Shown here: one piece after another, positions 1 to 8,448 of the stretch
How positions within the stretch are numbered: position 1 is the first letter of the stretch
Layout of the letters: the number at the start of each line of letters is the position of its first letter
Notes under the pieces: model-generated
The model's database searches: none
The model's input: only the letters and a program-made list of their open reading frames with translations
What the model was told of the DNA's origin: nothing
NCBI GenBank assembly: GCA_963840095.1
Contig: CAWIXN010000004.1
Location: 496,001 to 560,000, forward strand
Direction: 5' to 3'
Length of the DNA: 64,000 bases
DNA from: DATBGO01 sp963840095
GTDB taxonomy: Bacteria > Actinomycetota > Actinomycetes > Streptosporangiales > Streptosporangiaceae
Translations under genes and position numbers: made by a program

Positions 1-239
1 GACGGGGTGACATGCTGCGCGCTGATCATGCGCATCGCTGCCGTGTCTGTGGTGGGCGTGCCGCTTCAGGGCGGGCCGCTTTCATGGCGTCCGAGCGGTG
101 GCTTTCATGACGTCCGAGCGGCAGCGCGCTGATCATGGGCACCACTCGCGTGTCTGTGGTTGCTTCTGTAACTGACGCCGCAGGAGTTTGCGGCAGAGCC
201 GGGCGAACCGGCGCGATCCGGCCGCTTAATAGGTGCCTT

Positions 240-349
240 CCGATGATCTTGACTACCTTCCAGCGATATCTACTGGGAAGTAGTCAAGATCATTGGTTAT
301 CGCTCAGCTGGCGGGGCTGGTGAGACTGCTGTTGCCAGCGTGACCGATC
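240..349 (-). repeat. Dispersed hairpin repeat, copy A
   Basis: Read on the minus strand, this 110-bp stretch aligns with 40811-40921 on the plus strand at roughly three quarters identity by eye. Shared blocks are ccagccccgccag and agatatcgct. The 3' half folds into a hairpin: arms at 242-260 and 275-293 pair over about 19 bp with one mismatch around a short loop. It is intergenic. It could be a REP/MITE-like element or a structured terminator; no transposase is linked to it. Confidence 0.7.
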
Positions 350-495
350 GGGGGTGCTGCGCGCCCGGGCATCGACGAGATCCGGCCGGCCATGCGCCAC
401 AGCGGGCAGCAACCCAAGCAGCAAGCGCCAGGCATGCCCATTGCGCCCTGACCGCAGCCGGATGCCGCCGGGTGCGCGCGCCTAACCTGGCCCGC

Positions 496-628
496 CAGCC
501 CAGCCCAGCCCAGCCCAGCCGAGCCCAGCCGAGCCCAGCCAGCCCAGCCAGCCCAGCCGAGCCCAGCCGAGCCCAGCCGAGCCCAGCCAGCCCAGCCGAG
601 CCCAGCCGAGCCCAGCCCAGCCCAGCCC
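496..628. repeat. AGCCC/CGAGC pentamer satellite
   Basis: About 130 bp made almost entirely of 5-bp units (cagcc, gagcc), often grouped as 10-mers such as cgagcccagc. Being 5-periodic it stays open in several frames and creates spurious ORFs rich in Ser-Pro-Ala or Gly-Leu-Trp. No function is visible. Confidence 0.9.
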
Positions 629-823
629 GTCGACTCCGGAGCCGGTTTCGTCTCGGAGATACCTGAAATTCAACAGCGCCGCCATCAGCGTCAGTGTCGA
701 ACCGGACAGCAGAGAAAGATCGGCTGTGGCGCACAGCCGGCTGTTACCCGTCAGGGGACGGGCCACTCGCGACCGCGCACGCGGATGGCCGCGCGTCACC
801 GGAAGGCGCGGTACAACTCCTGT

Positions 824-1402
824 ATGTCATCCGCTATCTCATTCGCCGCGAAACCGGTACTCAAAGGTGAGCTGGTAACCCTGCGCGAGGTCCGGGTGGA
901 CGATGCGCCGACCCTGGCCGCGATGGACGAACAGACCCGGCGGCTCACCGGTTCGCACCGGACCTTCAGCCTCGAGCAGCTGGAGCGCTGGTATGCCTCC
1001 GTGACCGGTCGCGCTGACCGGCTTGACCTGGCTATCGTCGAGCGGGCCACCGGCGCGTGGGCGGGGGAGGTGGTGCTCAACGAGCTGGATGCCGACAACC
1101 TCTCCTGCGGGTTCCGGATCCTGCTCATCGGCGCCGGCTATTACGGTCGCGGGCTCGGCACCGAGGCGAGCCGGCTGGTGCTGAGGCACGCCTTCGAGAC
1201 CGTCGGCCTGCACCGAGTCGAGCTGGACGTCTATGCCTTCAACCCGCGAGCCCGCCGCGTCTACGAGAAGGTCGGCTTCGTCCGCGAGGGCACGAAGCGG
1301 CATGCCCTGCGGTGGGAAGGCACCTGGGTCGATGCGGAGCTCATGGCGATCCTCGCGGGAGAGTGGGCGCAGCATCGCGGTCACCCCCGGCCGCCGCGGT
1401 GA
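824..1402 (+). CDS. GNAT N-acetyltransferase (RimJ/RimL type)
   Basis: A 192-residue protein of the acetyltransferase_3 branch of GNAT enzymes, which move acetyl from acetyl-CoA to a primary amine, often a protein N-terminus or an aminoglycoside-like small molecule. It opens with a beta strand and LVTLREVRVDDAPTL, and the acetyl-CoA pyrophosphate loop is at GRGLGTEASRL near residue 105. The usual C-terminal VGFVREGTKRHA follows. An in-frame GTG or ATG lies 39 bp upstream, but I chose the ATG just before the conserved region; no strong ribosome site favours either. It stands alone between noncoding DNA and amt. Substrate unknown. Confidence 0.85.
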   Translation: MSSAISFAAKPVLKGELVTLREVRVDDAPTLAAMDEQTRRLTGSHRTFSLEQLERWYASVTGRADRLDLAIVERATGAWAGEVVLNELDADNLSCGFRILLIGAGYYGRGLGTEASRLVLRHAFETVGLHRVELDVYAFNPRARRVYEKVGFVREGTKRHALRWEGTWVDAELMAILAGEWAQHRGHPRPPR

Positions 1403-1494
1403 GCCAGGTGCCCGGGGCGGGCCGCGATCACCCCGGCCAGATGCCCGCGCAGCGGACCGCCCGGACCGCCCTAATGCCGGTTCCGGCGCGGCAG

Positions 1495-1573
1495 GAAACA
1501 GGAAGTTAACACTCGCCGCCTGGCACGCCGATCTGTTGCCGCCCGCGTAACAGCCGGGAAACATGGCCGAAAC
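1495..1573 (+). promoter_or_regulatory. GlnR-like box upstream of amt
   Basis: At 1547-1573 the sequence reads GTAAC-N6-GAAAC-N6-GAAAC. This matches the actinobacterial GlnR a-site/b-site pattern (gTnAc-N6-GaAAc). A weaker GAAAC-N6-TTAAC lies at 1495-1510. The strong box is 65 bp before the amt start, the expected place for nitrogen-limitation activation. No glnR gene is in the window, so the regulator is inferred. Confidence 0.7.
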
Positions 1574-1637
1574 CAGCCCGTGGGAGACATAAAGCAGTCT
1601 TGCCCGACACCGACGCGGCATCCCCCCGGGAGGCGGA

Positions 1638-3080
1638 ATGGGTCCCTATTCGAGCTGGCTGAGTTCAGGCGATAACGCCTGGCAGATGACGGCGGCGACG
1701 CTCGTCGGTCTGATGAGCATCCCAGCGCTCGCGGTCCTCTACGGCGGTATCGTCCAGCGCAAGTGGGCGGTGAACACCATGATGATGGTGTTCAGCGCGT
1801 TCGCCCTGACGCTGATCGTGTGGGTCCTATGGGCCTTCAAGATGGGCTTCGGGGACGTGTGGATCCATATTGGTGGCAACGACTTCGTCGGCAAGCCAGG
1901 GACCGTAGTCGGGTCGGGCGGGGAGCAGGCCCAGGCCAACATCCCGCTGCTCAACGGGCTGATGCCCAAATTCAGGTTCCCTCAAGGCTCGCTTGTCTAC
2001 TTCCAGTTCGTGTTCGCGGCGATCACGCCCATCCTGTTCATCGGCAGCGTGATCGGCCGGATCAAGTTCACGGTCTGGCTGATCTTCGTGCCGCTCTGGA
2101 TCACCTTCGCCTACGCGGTCAACGCGTTCCTGCTCTGGGGCGGCGGCTTCTGGGCGCATCAGGGCGCGCTGGACTTCAGCGGCGGCTACGTGATCCACCT
2201 GGCGGCCGGCGTCTCCGGCTTCGTCGCGGCCGCGGTGGTCGGGCCGCGGCTGGCGCGGGACCGCCAGAAGGCGATGCCGAACAACCTGCTGTTCGTCGCC
2301 GTCGGCGCCGGGATCCTGTGGCTCGGCTGGAACGGCTTCAACGGCGGTGACCCGTACTTCGCGGGCGCCGACGCCACCGCGGCCGTGGTCAACACCAACC
2401 TGGCCACCGCGGTCGCCATGATGACCTGGATCGTCATGGACATGGCGTGGGGCAAGGAGCGTAAGCCGACCTTCCTCGGCGGCGTGAACGGCATGATCTG
2501 CGGCCTGGTCGGCATCACGCCGGCGGCTGGCTACGTCAACGGCGTAGGCGCGATCGTCATCGGCTTTGTCACCTCGGCCGCGGTCTGGGCGCTGTTCGGT
2601 TACCTGCCACGGAAGGTCTGGCCGTTCAACAAGGTGGACGATGCCCTCGGGGTGGTCTACACCCACGGCTTCGCCGGGCTGATAGGCGGCCTGCTGGTCG
2701 GGCTGCTCGCCGACCCGAAGATGATCGTCTACCTCGGCCTCGGGAAGACCCCGAACGCCACCACGGCCGGCCTGTTCTACGGCCACCCCAAGCAGCTGCT
2801 GATCCAGGGCGGCGCGGCGCTCACCGTCATTGTCTGGGATGGCCTGGTCACGTTCCTGCTCCTGCGCGGCATCGGGCTGTTCATGAAGCTGCGGATGCCC
2901 GACAACGAGCTGGTGGCCGGCGACATCCTGGTCCACGGCGAGGTCGCCTACCCGATGGAGGAGCCAGAGGCCGAGCCCGACTTCGGCGAGATCCCCGGCG
3001 AGCCCGTCCCAGCAGAACACCATCACCACCACGAGCACGCGAAGGTGATGGCGGAGGAAAACAGCCACACCCACACCTGA
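1638..3080 (+). CDS. amt: Ammonium transporter
   Basis: A 480-residue Amt/MEP/Rh channel for ammonium uptake across the cytoplasmic membrane. The twin pore histidines are visible in GGYVIHLAAGVSG and VVYTHGFAGLIGG, and the conserved Asp before the first His sits in ALDFSGG. About eleven hydrophobic segments follow one another. After the last one, a cytosolic tail of roughly 60 residues ends in an acidic, His-rich stretch (HHHHHEHAK and a final SHTHT), which is unusual and could bind metal. A GGGAGG ribosome site precedes the ATG. A GlnR-like box lies upstream and a strong hairpin downstream, so it looks monocistronic; the often-linked glnB/glnK is absent. Confidence 0.95.
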   Translation: MGPYSSWLSSGDNAWQMTAATLVGLMSIPALAVLYGGIVQRKWAVNTMMMVFSAFALTLIVWVLWAFKMGFGDVWIHIGGNDFVGKPGTVVGSGGEQAQANIPLLNGLMPKFRFPQGSLVYFQFVFAAITPILFIGSVIGRIKFTVWLIFVPLWITFAYAVNAFLLWGGGFWAHQGALDFSGGYVIHLAAGVSGFVAAAVVGPRLARDRQKAMPNNLLFVAVGAGILWLGWNGFNGGDPYFAGADATAAVVNTNLATAVAMMTWIVMDMAWGKERKPTFLGGVNGMICGLVGITPAAGYVNGVGAIVIGFVTSAAVWALFGYLPRKVWPFNKVDDALGVVYTHGFAGLIGGLLVGLLADPKMIVYLGLGKTPNATTAGLFYGHPKQLLIQGGAALTVIVWDGLVTFLLLRGIGLFMKLRMPDNELVAGDILVHGEVAYPMEEPEAEPDFGEIPGEPVPAEHHHHHEHAKVMAEENSHTHT

Positions 3081-3099
3081 TCTGACGCCTCCCGCGACT

Positions 3100-3143
3100 C
3101 GGCCGGGGCATCCGCGGATCGGCCCCCGCGGATGCCCCGGCCG
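3100..3143 (+). terminator. Hairpin terminator after amt
   Basis: A perfect 18-bp inverted repeat (3100-3117 with 3126-3143) around an 8-base loop, starting 20 bp after the amt stop. There is no U-tract, as is common for high-GC actinobacterial terminators. Confidence 0.7.
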
Positions 3144-3317
3144 TCCCCGCGCCATGGCAGCTGAGATGAACCGCGCGCAAGCGGCCGACGCACAAGAGAA
3201 CGCCCAGGCACGGGTCACGGCCGGGCCCGCGCCCGGTCGGCGCCCCGCGCAGCGGCCGGCCAGCCCGCCGCACATCAGTAACTGGGCGGGCTGGCGGCCC
3301 GGTATCACGCCGCGGAG

Positions 3318-3356
3318 CCCGATAACCGACCCGATAACCGACCCGATAACCGACCC
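3318..3356. repeat. 12-bp tandem repeat x3
   Basis: Three exact copies of cccgataaccga followed by a partial copy, in the space between the convergent amt and ThDP-enzyme genes. Confidence 0.95.
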
Positions 3357-3393
3357 GGTGGCCTGGCTTAGGCGCGGCGGGCACTCCCGCCTT

Positions 3394-5202
3394 TCAGTGA
3401 CCGCGGAACGCTTCCTCAAGCCACCAGGACCCGTGGGCTGAGGTGATCTTCGCGTCGATCACCAGCGGCCGGTCCCTCGGGCCGCTCAGCCAGGTACGGA
3501 CCGGGTCCAGGTCGGCCAGTGACCGAACGGTCCGGCCCTCGCAGCCGAAACCGCGCGCGATCGCGCCGATATCGGCAGGCGGGAACCTGACGGTGCCCAG
3601 TGGGTACCCGTCCGGCCCGAAGTGGTGTACCTCGGCCCCGTACGCCTCGTCGTCGTACACCACGATCAGCATCGGCAGGGCCAGCCTGGCCGCCGTCTCC
3701 AGCTCGCTGATGCTCATCAGCGCGCCGCCGTCGCCGAGCGCGGCGACGGTCAGCCGATCCGGCCGGGCGATCGCCGCGCCGATCGCCGAGCCGAGCCCGA
3801 GCCCGATCGACTGGTAGGCCTGGGTGAAGCAGAAACCATCGGCGTCGGGTACCGACAGGTACATGCTCGGGTAGCCCATGAAGTTGCCCGAGTCCACCGC
3901 GACGGTCCGCTGCTGCGGCAGCAGGTCGTCGAGCGCGATGGTCAGGGTGCGCGGGTCGATCGCCGAGGCGTCGCTCTCGTCAGTAAACGGCACATCCCGC
4001 CATCGGATCTCCCTGGCCAGCCGCTCGCGCAACTCCGCCGACCGATAACCGCCCAGCCGCCCGCCCCCGAGCCGCCCGCCCCCCAGCCGCCCGTCCGCCT
4101 CGTGATCCCCGGACTCCATGATCGTGGTTGTTCGGGGGGCCCCGGGGCCCCCCGAACAACCGTGATCATGAAAAGCGCGCCCCGGGTCCTCGCCTGCGAG
4201 CAGGCCGGCGAGGGCCCGGGCGGTCGCCGCGACGTCGCCGGTGACCCCCACGTCGACCGGCCGGTGCGCGCCAAGCTGGGCCGGGTCACAGTCGACCTGG
4301 GCGACGACCGTGCCCGGGCTGATCAGCGTCCCGTGCCGCAGCGTCCACATGTTCAGCGAGCAGCCCCACCCGACCACCAGGTCGGCGCCGCGGATCAGCT
4401 CGGCGGCCAGCGGCGACGCGAACCCGCCGCTGACGTCGAGATCCCAGGGATTCCCGCGGAACAGGCCCTTCGCCGCCGCCGAGGTGGCCAGCAACGCCCC
4501 GCATTCGTCGGCCAGCGCCTCGAGGTCGGGCCTGGCCGCGGCATTCCGCGCGCCGCGCCCGGCGATGAACACCGGCCGCTTGGCCCGGACCAGCGCATCA
4601 CCAAGGGCCGTAACGAGATCCCCGCCCGGTCCCGCACCACGCTTCGAACCAGCACCAGCCGCGCCGTGCTGTGCGCCGGTACCAGCCGCTTCGTGCTGTG
4701 CGCCTGGTGCTGGGCACTGGCTGGCCTGCACGTCGAGCGGCAGCGCGAGCAGTACGGTACGCCGCTGCTCCGCTGCGGTCCGGTACGCGCGGACGGTGTC
4801 GTCGACCGCAGAACCAGCCGAATGCAGCCGGGCAGACACCGCGCCGATCGCGGTCGCGATCGCCGCGACATCGATCCGGAAATTGGACCGCACGGCCGAC
4901 GCCGCGACGTCCGCGGCGAGCACGACGAGCGGCGTGCGGCTCTTGGCCGCCTCGGTGATCCCGGTGAGCGCGTTGGTCAGCCCCGGCCCCTGGTGCACCG
5001 AGAGCAGGCCGGGACGGCCGGCCGTCCTGGCCCATCCGTCGGCCATGCTGGCGGCGCCGCACTCGTGCCTGGCTGCGATGTACCGCGCGCCGTGGGCGAT
5101 CAGGGCATTGGTCACGTGGAAGTTGCCGCTGCCCACCACGCCGAACACGGTATCGGCGCCCAGCTCGGCCAGTGCGGCGCCAACCGCCTCGCTGACCAGC
5201 AT
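3394..5202 (-). CDS. Thiamine-diphosphate-dependent enzyme (acetolactate synthase-like)
   Basis: A 602-residue protein of the acetolactate synthase/benzoylformate decarboxylase superfamily. The N-terminal PYR domain carries the cofactor-activating Glu in AARHECGAASMADG, a central domain follows (FIAGRGARN), and the C-terminal PP domain shows LGDGGALMSISELE. The usual NN after the GDG motif is replaced by YDDEAYG. The start at 5202 shares one base with the stop of the cyclase gene (TGATG), so translation is probably coupled; this start drops an N-terminal extension that would overlap that gene. The linker before the PP domain contains a 54-bp palindrome and three 15-bp repeats encoding GGGRL units. 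Substrate unknown; likely a 2-oxo acid decarboxylase or carboligase working with the cyclase. Confidence 0.85.
   Translation of the reverse strand: MLVSEAVGAALAELGADTVFGVVGSGNFHVTNALIAHGARYIAARHECGAASMADGWARTAGRPGLLSVHQGPGLTNALTGITEAAKSRTPLVVLAADVAASAVRSNFRIDVAAIATAIGAVSARLHSAGSAVDDTVRAYRTAAEQRRTVLLALPLDVQASQCPAPGAQHEAAGTGAQHGAAGAGSKRGAGPGGDLVTALGDALVRAKRPVFIAGRGARNAAARPDLEALADECGALLATSAAAKGLFRGNPWDLDVSGGFASPLAAELIRGADLVVGWGCSLNMWTLRHGTLISPGTVVAQVDCDPAQLGAHRPVDVGVTGDVAATARALAGLLAGEDPGRAFHDHGCSGGPGAPRTTTIMESGDHEADGRLGGGRLGGGRLGGYRSAELRERLAREIRWRDVPFTDESDASAIDPRTLTIALDDLLPQQRTVAVDSGNFMGYPSMYLSVPDADGFCFTQAYQSIGLGLGSAIGAAIARPDRLTVAALGDGGALMSISELETAARLALPMLIVVYDDEAYGAEVHHFGPDGYPLGTVRFPPADIGAIARGFGCEGRTVRSLADLDPVRTWLSGPRDRPLVIDAKITSAHGSWWLEEAFRGH
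4055..4099. repeat. 15-bp in-frame tandem repeat x3
   Basis: Three 15-bp units (agccgcccgcccccg and variants) inside the ThDP-enzyme gene, translated on the minus strand as a Gly-Arg-Leu pentapeptide repeat in the inter-domain linker. Confidence 0.9.
4117..4170. repeat. 54-bp palindrome inside a coding gene
   Basis: Arms 4117-4143 and 4144-4170 are reverse complements with only two mismatches and no loop. The centre is ggggggccccggggcccccc. It lies in frame in the linker of the ThDP enzyme, next to the 15-bp repeats. It looks like an inserted palindromic element, though no second copy is in the window. Confidence 0.85.
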
Positions 5203-5978
5203 CAGGAATGCTCGACTAGGGCGATGGCCCGGCACGGGCTGCCGGATCCGCCCGCGATCGGCAGGGGGCCGGCGATCACCACGGCTCCGGTGGCGGGCAG
5301 CTGGGACAGGTTCTGCAGCTGGGTGAGCCCGTACTTGCCGGCGCCGAGCAGCGAGGCATGGCAGGGGAACGGCGGGTCGAAGGAGTGCGCGGCCCCGGCG
5401 TCGGTACCGACGGTCTCAACCCCGAGCCCGAGCACGGGCGCCTCGCTGGCCAGCCACTTGGCGCAGGCGACGGAGATCCCGGGAGTGTGCGGCCCGGTCT
5501 CGTTAGCGTTTAGGAACTCTTCCTGACTTGCGGACCTGGCGTCCCAGCCGGTCCGGTACAGCAGCCAGCCGCTTTCAGGCAGCGGGCCGTTGACCGCCTC
5601 CCACTGCCTGACATGGTCGATCTCCAGCAGGAAGTCCGGATCGGCGGCGGCCTGCTCGCTGAAGTCGAGCACCACGGCGGGCGCGATGAGCCTGGTCACC
5701 GGCACCTGCGCGACGTCCTCGCGGCCAGCGCCGGTCGCCCAGTGCACCGGCGCGTCGAAATGCGTGCCGGTGTGCTCGCCGGTGCTGATGTCGTTCCAGT
5801 ACCAGGCCGGGCCGCGCTCGTCGTATCTGCTGATCTCGTGCAACCTGAACGGCTTGGTATTGCCGAACGGCTCCGGCAGCCTGATCACCGGCGTGGTGGA
5901 GTCGAGTCTGGCGGTGAGATCGATGACCTCGATCGCAGCGGATCGGATCGCCGAGACGAGTGCGTCGAGCACGGGCAT
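5202..5978 (-). CDS. Cyclase/kynurenine formamidase family hydrolase
   Basis: A 258-residue metal-dependent hydrolase of the cyclase family (PF04199). The family's metal-binding motif HxGTHxDxPxH is complete as HTGTHFDAPVHW, and the conserved SGWLLYRTGWD and LGVETVGTDAG segments follow. Family members include kynurenine formamidase and isatin hydrolase. I placed the start at the ATG with GGAGG 6 bases before it (MPVLDALVSAIR); an upstream in-frame extension is Pro-rich and unlikely. It is the first gene of a two-gene operon with the ThDP enzyme and divergent from an alpha/beta hydrolase, with which it shares a 125-bp control region. Substrate not identifiable. Confidence 0.88.
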   Translation of the reverse strand: MPVLDALVSAIRSAAIEVIDLTARLDSTTPVIRLPEPFGNTKPFRLHEISRYDERGPAWYWNDISTGEHTGTHFDAPVHWATGAGREDVAQVPVTRLIAPAVVLDFSEQAAADPDFLLEIDHVRQWEAVNGPLPESGWLLYRTGWDARSASQEEFLNANETGPHTPGISVACAKWLASEAPVLGLGVETVGTDAGAAHSFDPPFPCHASLLGAGKYGLTQLQNLSQLPATGAVVIAGPLPIAGGSGSPCRAIALVEHS

Positions 5979-6103
5979 GGGGTGGCCTCCGGTCTGCGTG
6001 GCTGGTCCCGCAAGGACCCCAACAGCCTGCCGCAGCCGGGCGCGGCTGGGAAGTACAGGTGGCGGCGCGGTCGGCACTGTCGGCTCTCCCGCAGAATAGG
6101 GGC

Positions 6104-6880
6104 ATGAACTCGCCGGTAACAAAAGCCCAGACCCTCGTGACCAAGGACGGCATAGCGATCGACGCCGTCCATCTGCCCGGGGACCCGGGCCTGGGGATCG
6201 TGCTGGCGCATGGCTTCACGCTGCACTGGCAGCGCGCGGCGGTCTGGGGAATCGCGGGCCGGCTGAGCCGGCATGGCGGCGTGGTGACCTTCGACTTCCG
6301 CGGGCACGGCAGGTCCGGCGGGCTCTCCACGCTGGGCGACCGCGAGATCATGGACCTGGATGTGGCGGTGGCATATGCCCGTGAGCTTGGCTACCGGCGG
6401 ATTGCGACGGTGGGCTTCTCGATGGGCGCTTCGATCGTGCTGCGGCACGCTGCCCTGCTCGGCGGCACCGACGCGGTGATATCGGTCAGCGGCCCGGGCT
6501 GGTGGTACTACCGCGGCACCAAGATGATGCGCTGGGTCCACCTGGCGATCGAGCACCGGCCGGGCCGGCTGGTGTCAAGGACCTTCCTGAACACCAGGAT
6601 CTCGCCGCAACGGTGGGATCCGGTGCCGATGCCGCCCGACGAGGCCGCCGCCAGGATCGCCCCGGTGCCGCTGCTGATCATCCACGGCGACCGGGACAAT
6701 TTCTTCCCCGTCCAGCATGCGCGGCGGCTGTATGAGGCCGCGGGCGAGCCCAAGGAGCTATGGCTCGAGGCTGGCTTCGGCCATGCCGAATCCTCCGCCT
6801 CCCCGGCGCTCATCGAGCGGATCGGTTCCTGGGCCCGTACGGCGGTGTCGGTGGCTGCCAGCCCGAACGCGGTGGCCTGA
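6104..6880 (+). CDS. Alpha/beta hydrolase
   Basis: A 258-residue alpha/beta-hydrolase fold protein. The oxyanion-hole segment is LAHGFTLHW, the nucleophile elbow is GFSMGAS (Ser), a late acid lies in IIHGDRDNFFP, and the catalytic His is in GFGHAESS. There is no signal peptide, so it is cytosolic. Start chosen at the ATG behind AGGGG; a longer upstream frame runs into the divergent cyclase gene. It could be an esterase, lipase or C-C hydrolase; the neighbouring cyclase operon suggests a common catabolic role, but this is inference. Confidence 0.88.
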   Translation: MNSPVTKAQTLVTKDGIAIDAVHLPGDPGLGIVLAHGFTLHWQRAAVWGIAGRLSRHGGVVTFDFRGHGRSGGLSTLGDREIMDLDVAVAYARELGYRRIATVGFSMGASIVLRHAALLGGTDAVISVSGPGWWYYRGTKMMRWVHLAIEHRPGRLVSRTFLNTRISPQRWDPVPMPPDEAAARIAPVPLLIIHGDRDNFFPVQHARRLYEAAGEPKELWLEAGFGHAESSASPALIERIGSWARTAVSVAASPNAVA

Positions 6881-7004
6881 CGAGGTTCTCCGGCTCACGA
6901 CGCCGGCCTTCAGGGACAGACGCTGGCCTTTAGCGGGCAACTAGGCCAGCGGCCTGCCTGGAGTGGGCTAGATTACGCCTGTTTCGTGCCCCTCGGAGGC
7001 CCAC

Positions 7005-7670
7005 ATGCAGCCCAGCCCGCCGCGCCGTTGGCGACTGCGCAGGCGCGAGCCGCCCTGGCGCCGGCCCCGCCGGTTCGGCTGCCTAACGTCCCTCGTGCTG
7101 CTGGTGTTCGTGCTGGTCTTCGTGGATGTCCTGCCGACGCCGTGGGCGCTCCATATCGGCGGCAGGCTGACGCTGCTGGAAAGCTGGGATGGCTACGGCC
7201 GTCTCAGGGCAAGTAACGGCGGCCAGTATGTGCTGTCCGCCAATCTGCGGGGCGGGTTCATCGGCAGTCACGGCAAGCCTGACTGCAGCATGCAGGGCGG
7301 GTGCGACACCCTGCATGGCAGCGCGCAGATCTGCACCGAGAGCGGGAAGACGTACTCGTTCGCGCTCAGCGGGGCCGTGCATTCCTGGCTGAGCACGAAC
7401 GGCGCGCCGACCGATGTAGACCTGACCGGCGGCTCACCCGTGCCGTTACCCGATGGCTGGGTGATCGCGTTTCACGGGATATGGCACGGGCCCGTGCTCG
7501 CGCTCGCCAGTCCCGACAACTCCTTCACCGAGGTCTTCACGCCGCGCGGGGCGATCAGGACCACGACGTCATCCGCCGACGCGGGCACGGCCACGGTGAC
7601 GCTGCAGTACGGTTCCGCTGCCGATTTCAGCCGCGCCTGCCGGGCCCTCGCCGCAGGTCCGGTCGGCTGA
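7005..7670 (+). CDS. Membrane-anchored hypothetical protein
   Basis: A 221-residue protein I do not recognise. A very basic N-terminus of about 28 residues (Arg-rich) precedes one hydrophobic segment (LTSLVLLVFVLVFVDVL), followed by an extracytoplasmic domain with four Cys (within CSMQGGCDTLHG and QICTESG) that may form disulfides. A CGGAGG ribosome site lies 6 bases before the ATG. The topology suggests a single-pass anchored, outward-facing protein. No operon partner: the next gene is convergent. Confidence 0.75.
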   Translation: MQPSPPRRWRLRRREPPWRRPRRFGCLTSLVLLVFVLVFVDVLPTPWALHIGGRLTLLESWDGYGRLRASNGGQYVLSANLRGGFIGSHGKPDCSMQGGCDTLHGSAQICTESGKTYSFALSGAVHSWLSTNGAPTDVDLTGGSPVPLPDGWVIAFHGIWHGPVLALASPDNSFTEVFTPRGAIRTTTSSADAGTATVTLQYGSAADFSRACRALAAGPVG

Positions 7671-7776
7671 CCGGGTCGCACCAGCCGGTTCCCGGCCTTT
7701 TCCGGATCTGGCCGCAGGCCATGGCCGAGCCGTCCGGGGCGGCTCATGATGCCTCGCGCCGCGGCCGGCCCATCAT

Positions 7777-8448
7777 TCAGCGGACCAGTCGCTGAACGAC
7801 ATGCTGACCTCCCGTACCCGGGCCGGCCCCCCACCGGCCGGCGAGATGCAGCGTCAGCGCGGCGATGACCAGGCCGCCGGCCACTGAGCCGGCGAGCAGC
7901 AGCCAGCGTGCGGGCCGGCCAGCCAGGGCGGCCCGGGCCCGGCCACCGAACTGGCGGCTGAGCAACAGCCGCGGCAGCCTCGGCGCGTAGGCGATCACGT
8001 GGATGGTCATGACGCCGAACCACAGCACGAACGAGGCCTTGTGGGCCAGCAGCCACAGGCCGCGGTGCGGACCGGTAAAGGCCAGCGCGACCCCGGTGCC
8101 GATGACGGCCGACGAAGTGATGATCACAAACGGTCCGAGCAGCCGCAGCAGTGGTGCTGGCGGCCCTCTCCTCACGTAGGGAGCGGCGCGGGTGTAATAG
8201 CGCGCGAACCGGTAGCAGGTCGAGCAGATCTTCAGCGCGACCGGGCCGATCAGAAGCATGCCGAGGAAGAAATGCACCGTCAGCAGCCGATGGATGGACA
8301 GGATGGTCAGGCCCTCGGCGGCGAACAGCACCAGCAGCACAGCGCCGGTCATGGCGGTGAGCCGCTCGTTGCCCTCCGGGCCTGCCGTGGCCTCCTCCGG
8401 TGACCGGCGATGCCTGGCCGACGGCGCCGCGGGGAGTGGCGTGCTCAT
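7777..8448 (-). CDS. Cytochrome b-like four-helix membrane protein
   Basis: A 223-residue integral membrane protein with about five hydrophobic segments after a hydrophilic N-terminus. His residues inside or next to helices (SIHRLLTVHFFLG, LLAHKASF, MTIHVIAYAPRL) resemble the haem ligands of cytochrome b561 or ferric-reductase-like four-helix bundles. The start ATG overlaps the stop of the preceding small gene by ATGA. It ends a three-gene operon with the ferric-reductase-like protein, suggesting a membrane electron-transfer role. Family call is tentative. Confidence 0.7.
   Translation of the reverse strand: MSTPLPAAPSARHRRSPEEATAGPEGNERLTAMTGAVLLVLFAAEGLTILSIHRLLTVHFFLGMLLIGPVALKICSTCYRFARYYTRAAPYVRRGPPAPLLRLLGPFVIITSSAVIGTGVALAFTGPHRGLWLLAHKASFVLWFGVMTIHVIAYAPRLPRLLLSRQFGGRARAALAGRPARWLLLAGSVAGGLVIAALTLHLAGRWGAGPGTGGQHVVQRLVR

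Larger units (their letters stand above)
1..784. other. Gene-poor left edge
   Basis: I see no convincing gene here. It holds a 20-bp direct repeat at 79-98 and 102-121, the core gctgatcatg near the start and again near 128-137, the inverted copy of a dispersed hairpin repeat (240-349) and an AGCCC-type satellite (496-628). Open frames through the satellite on both strands are repeat translations without domain signal. Confidence 0.6.

Noticed and set aside
1827..3419. Long minus-strand frame across amt
   Set aside because: It is antisense to a clear ammonium transporter and is low-complexity charged sequence without motifs.
3622..5526. Long plus-strand frame across the ThDP enzyme and cyclase
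   Set aside because: Antisense of two motif-supported genes; typical high-GC shadow frame.
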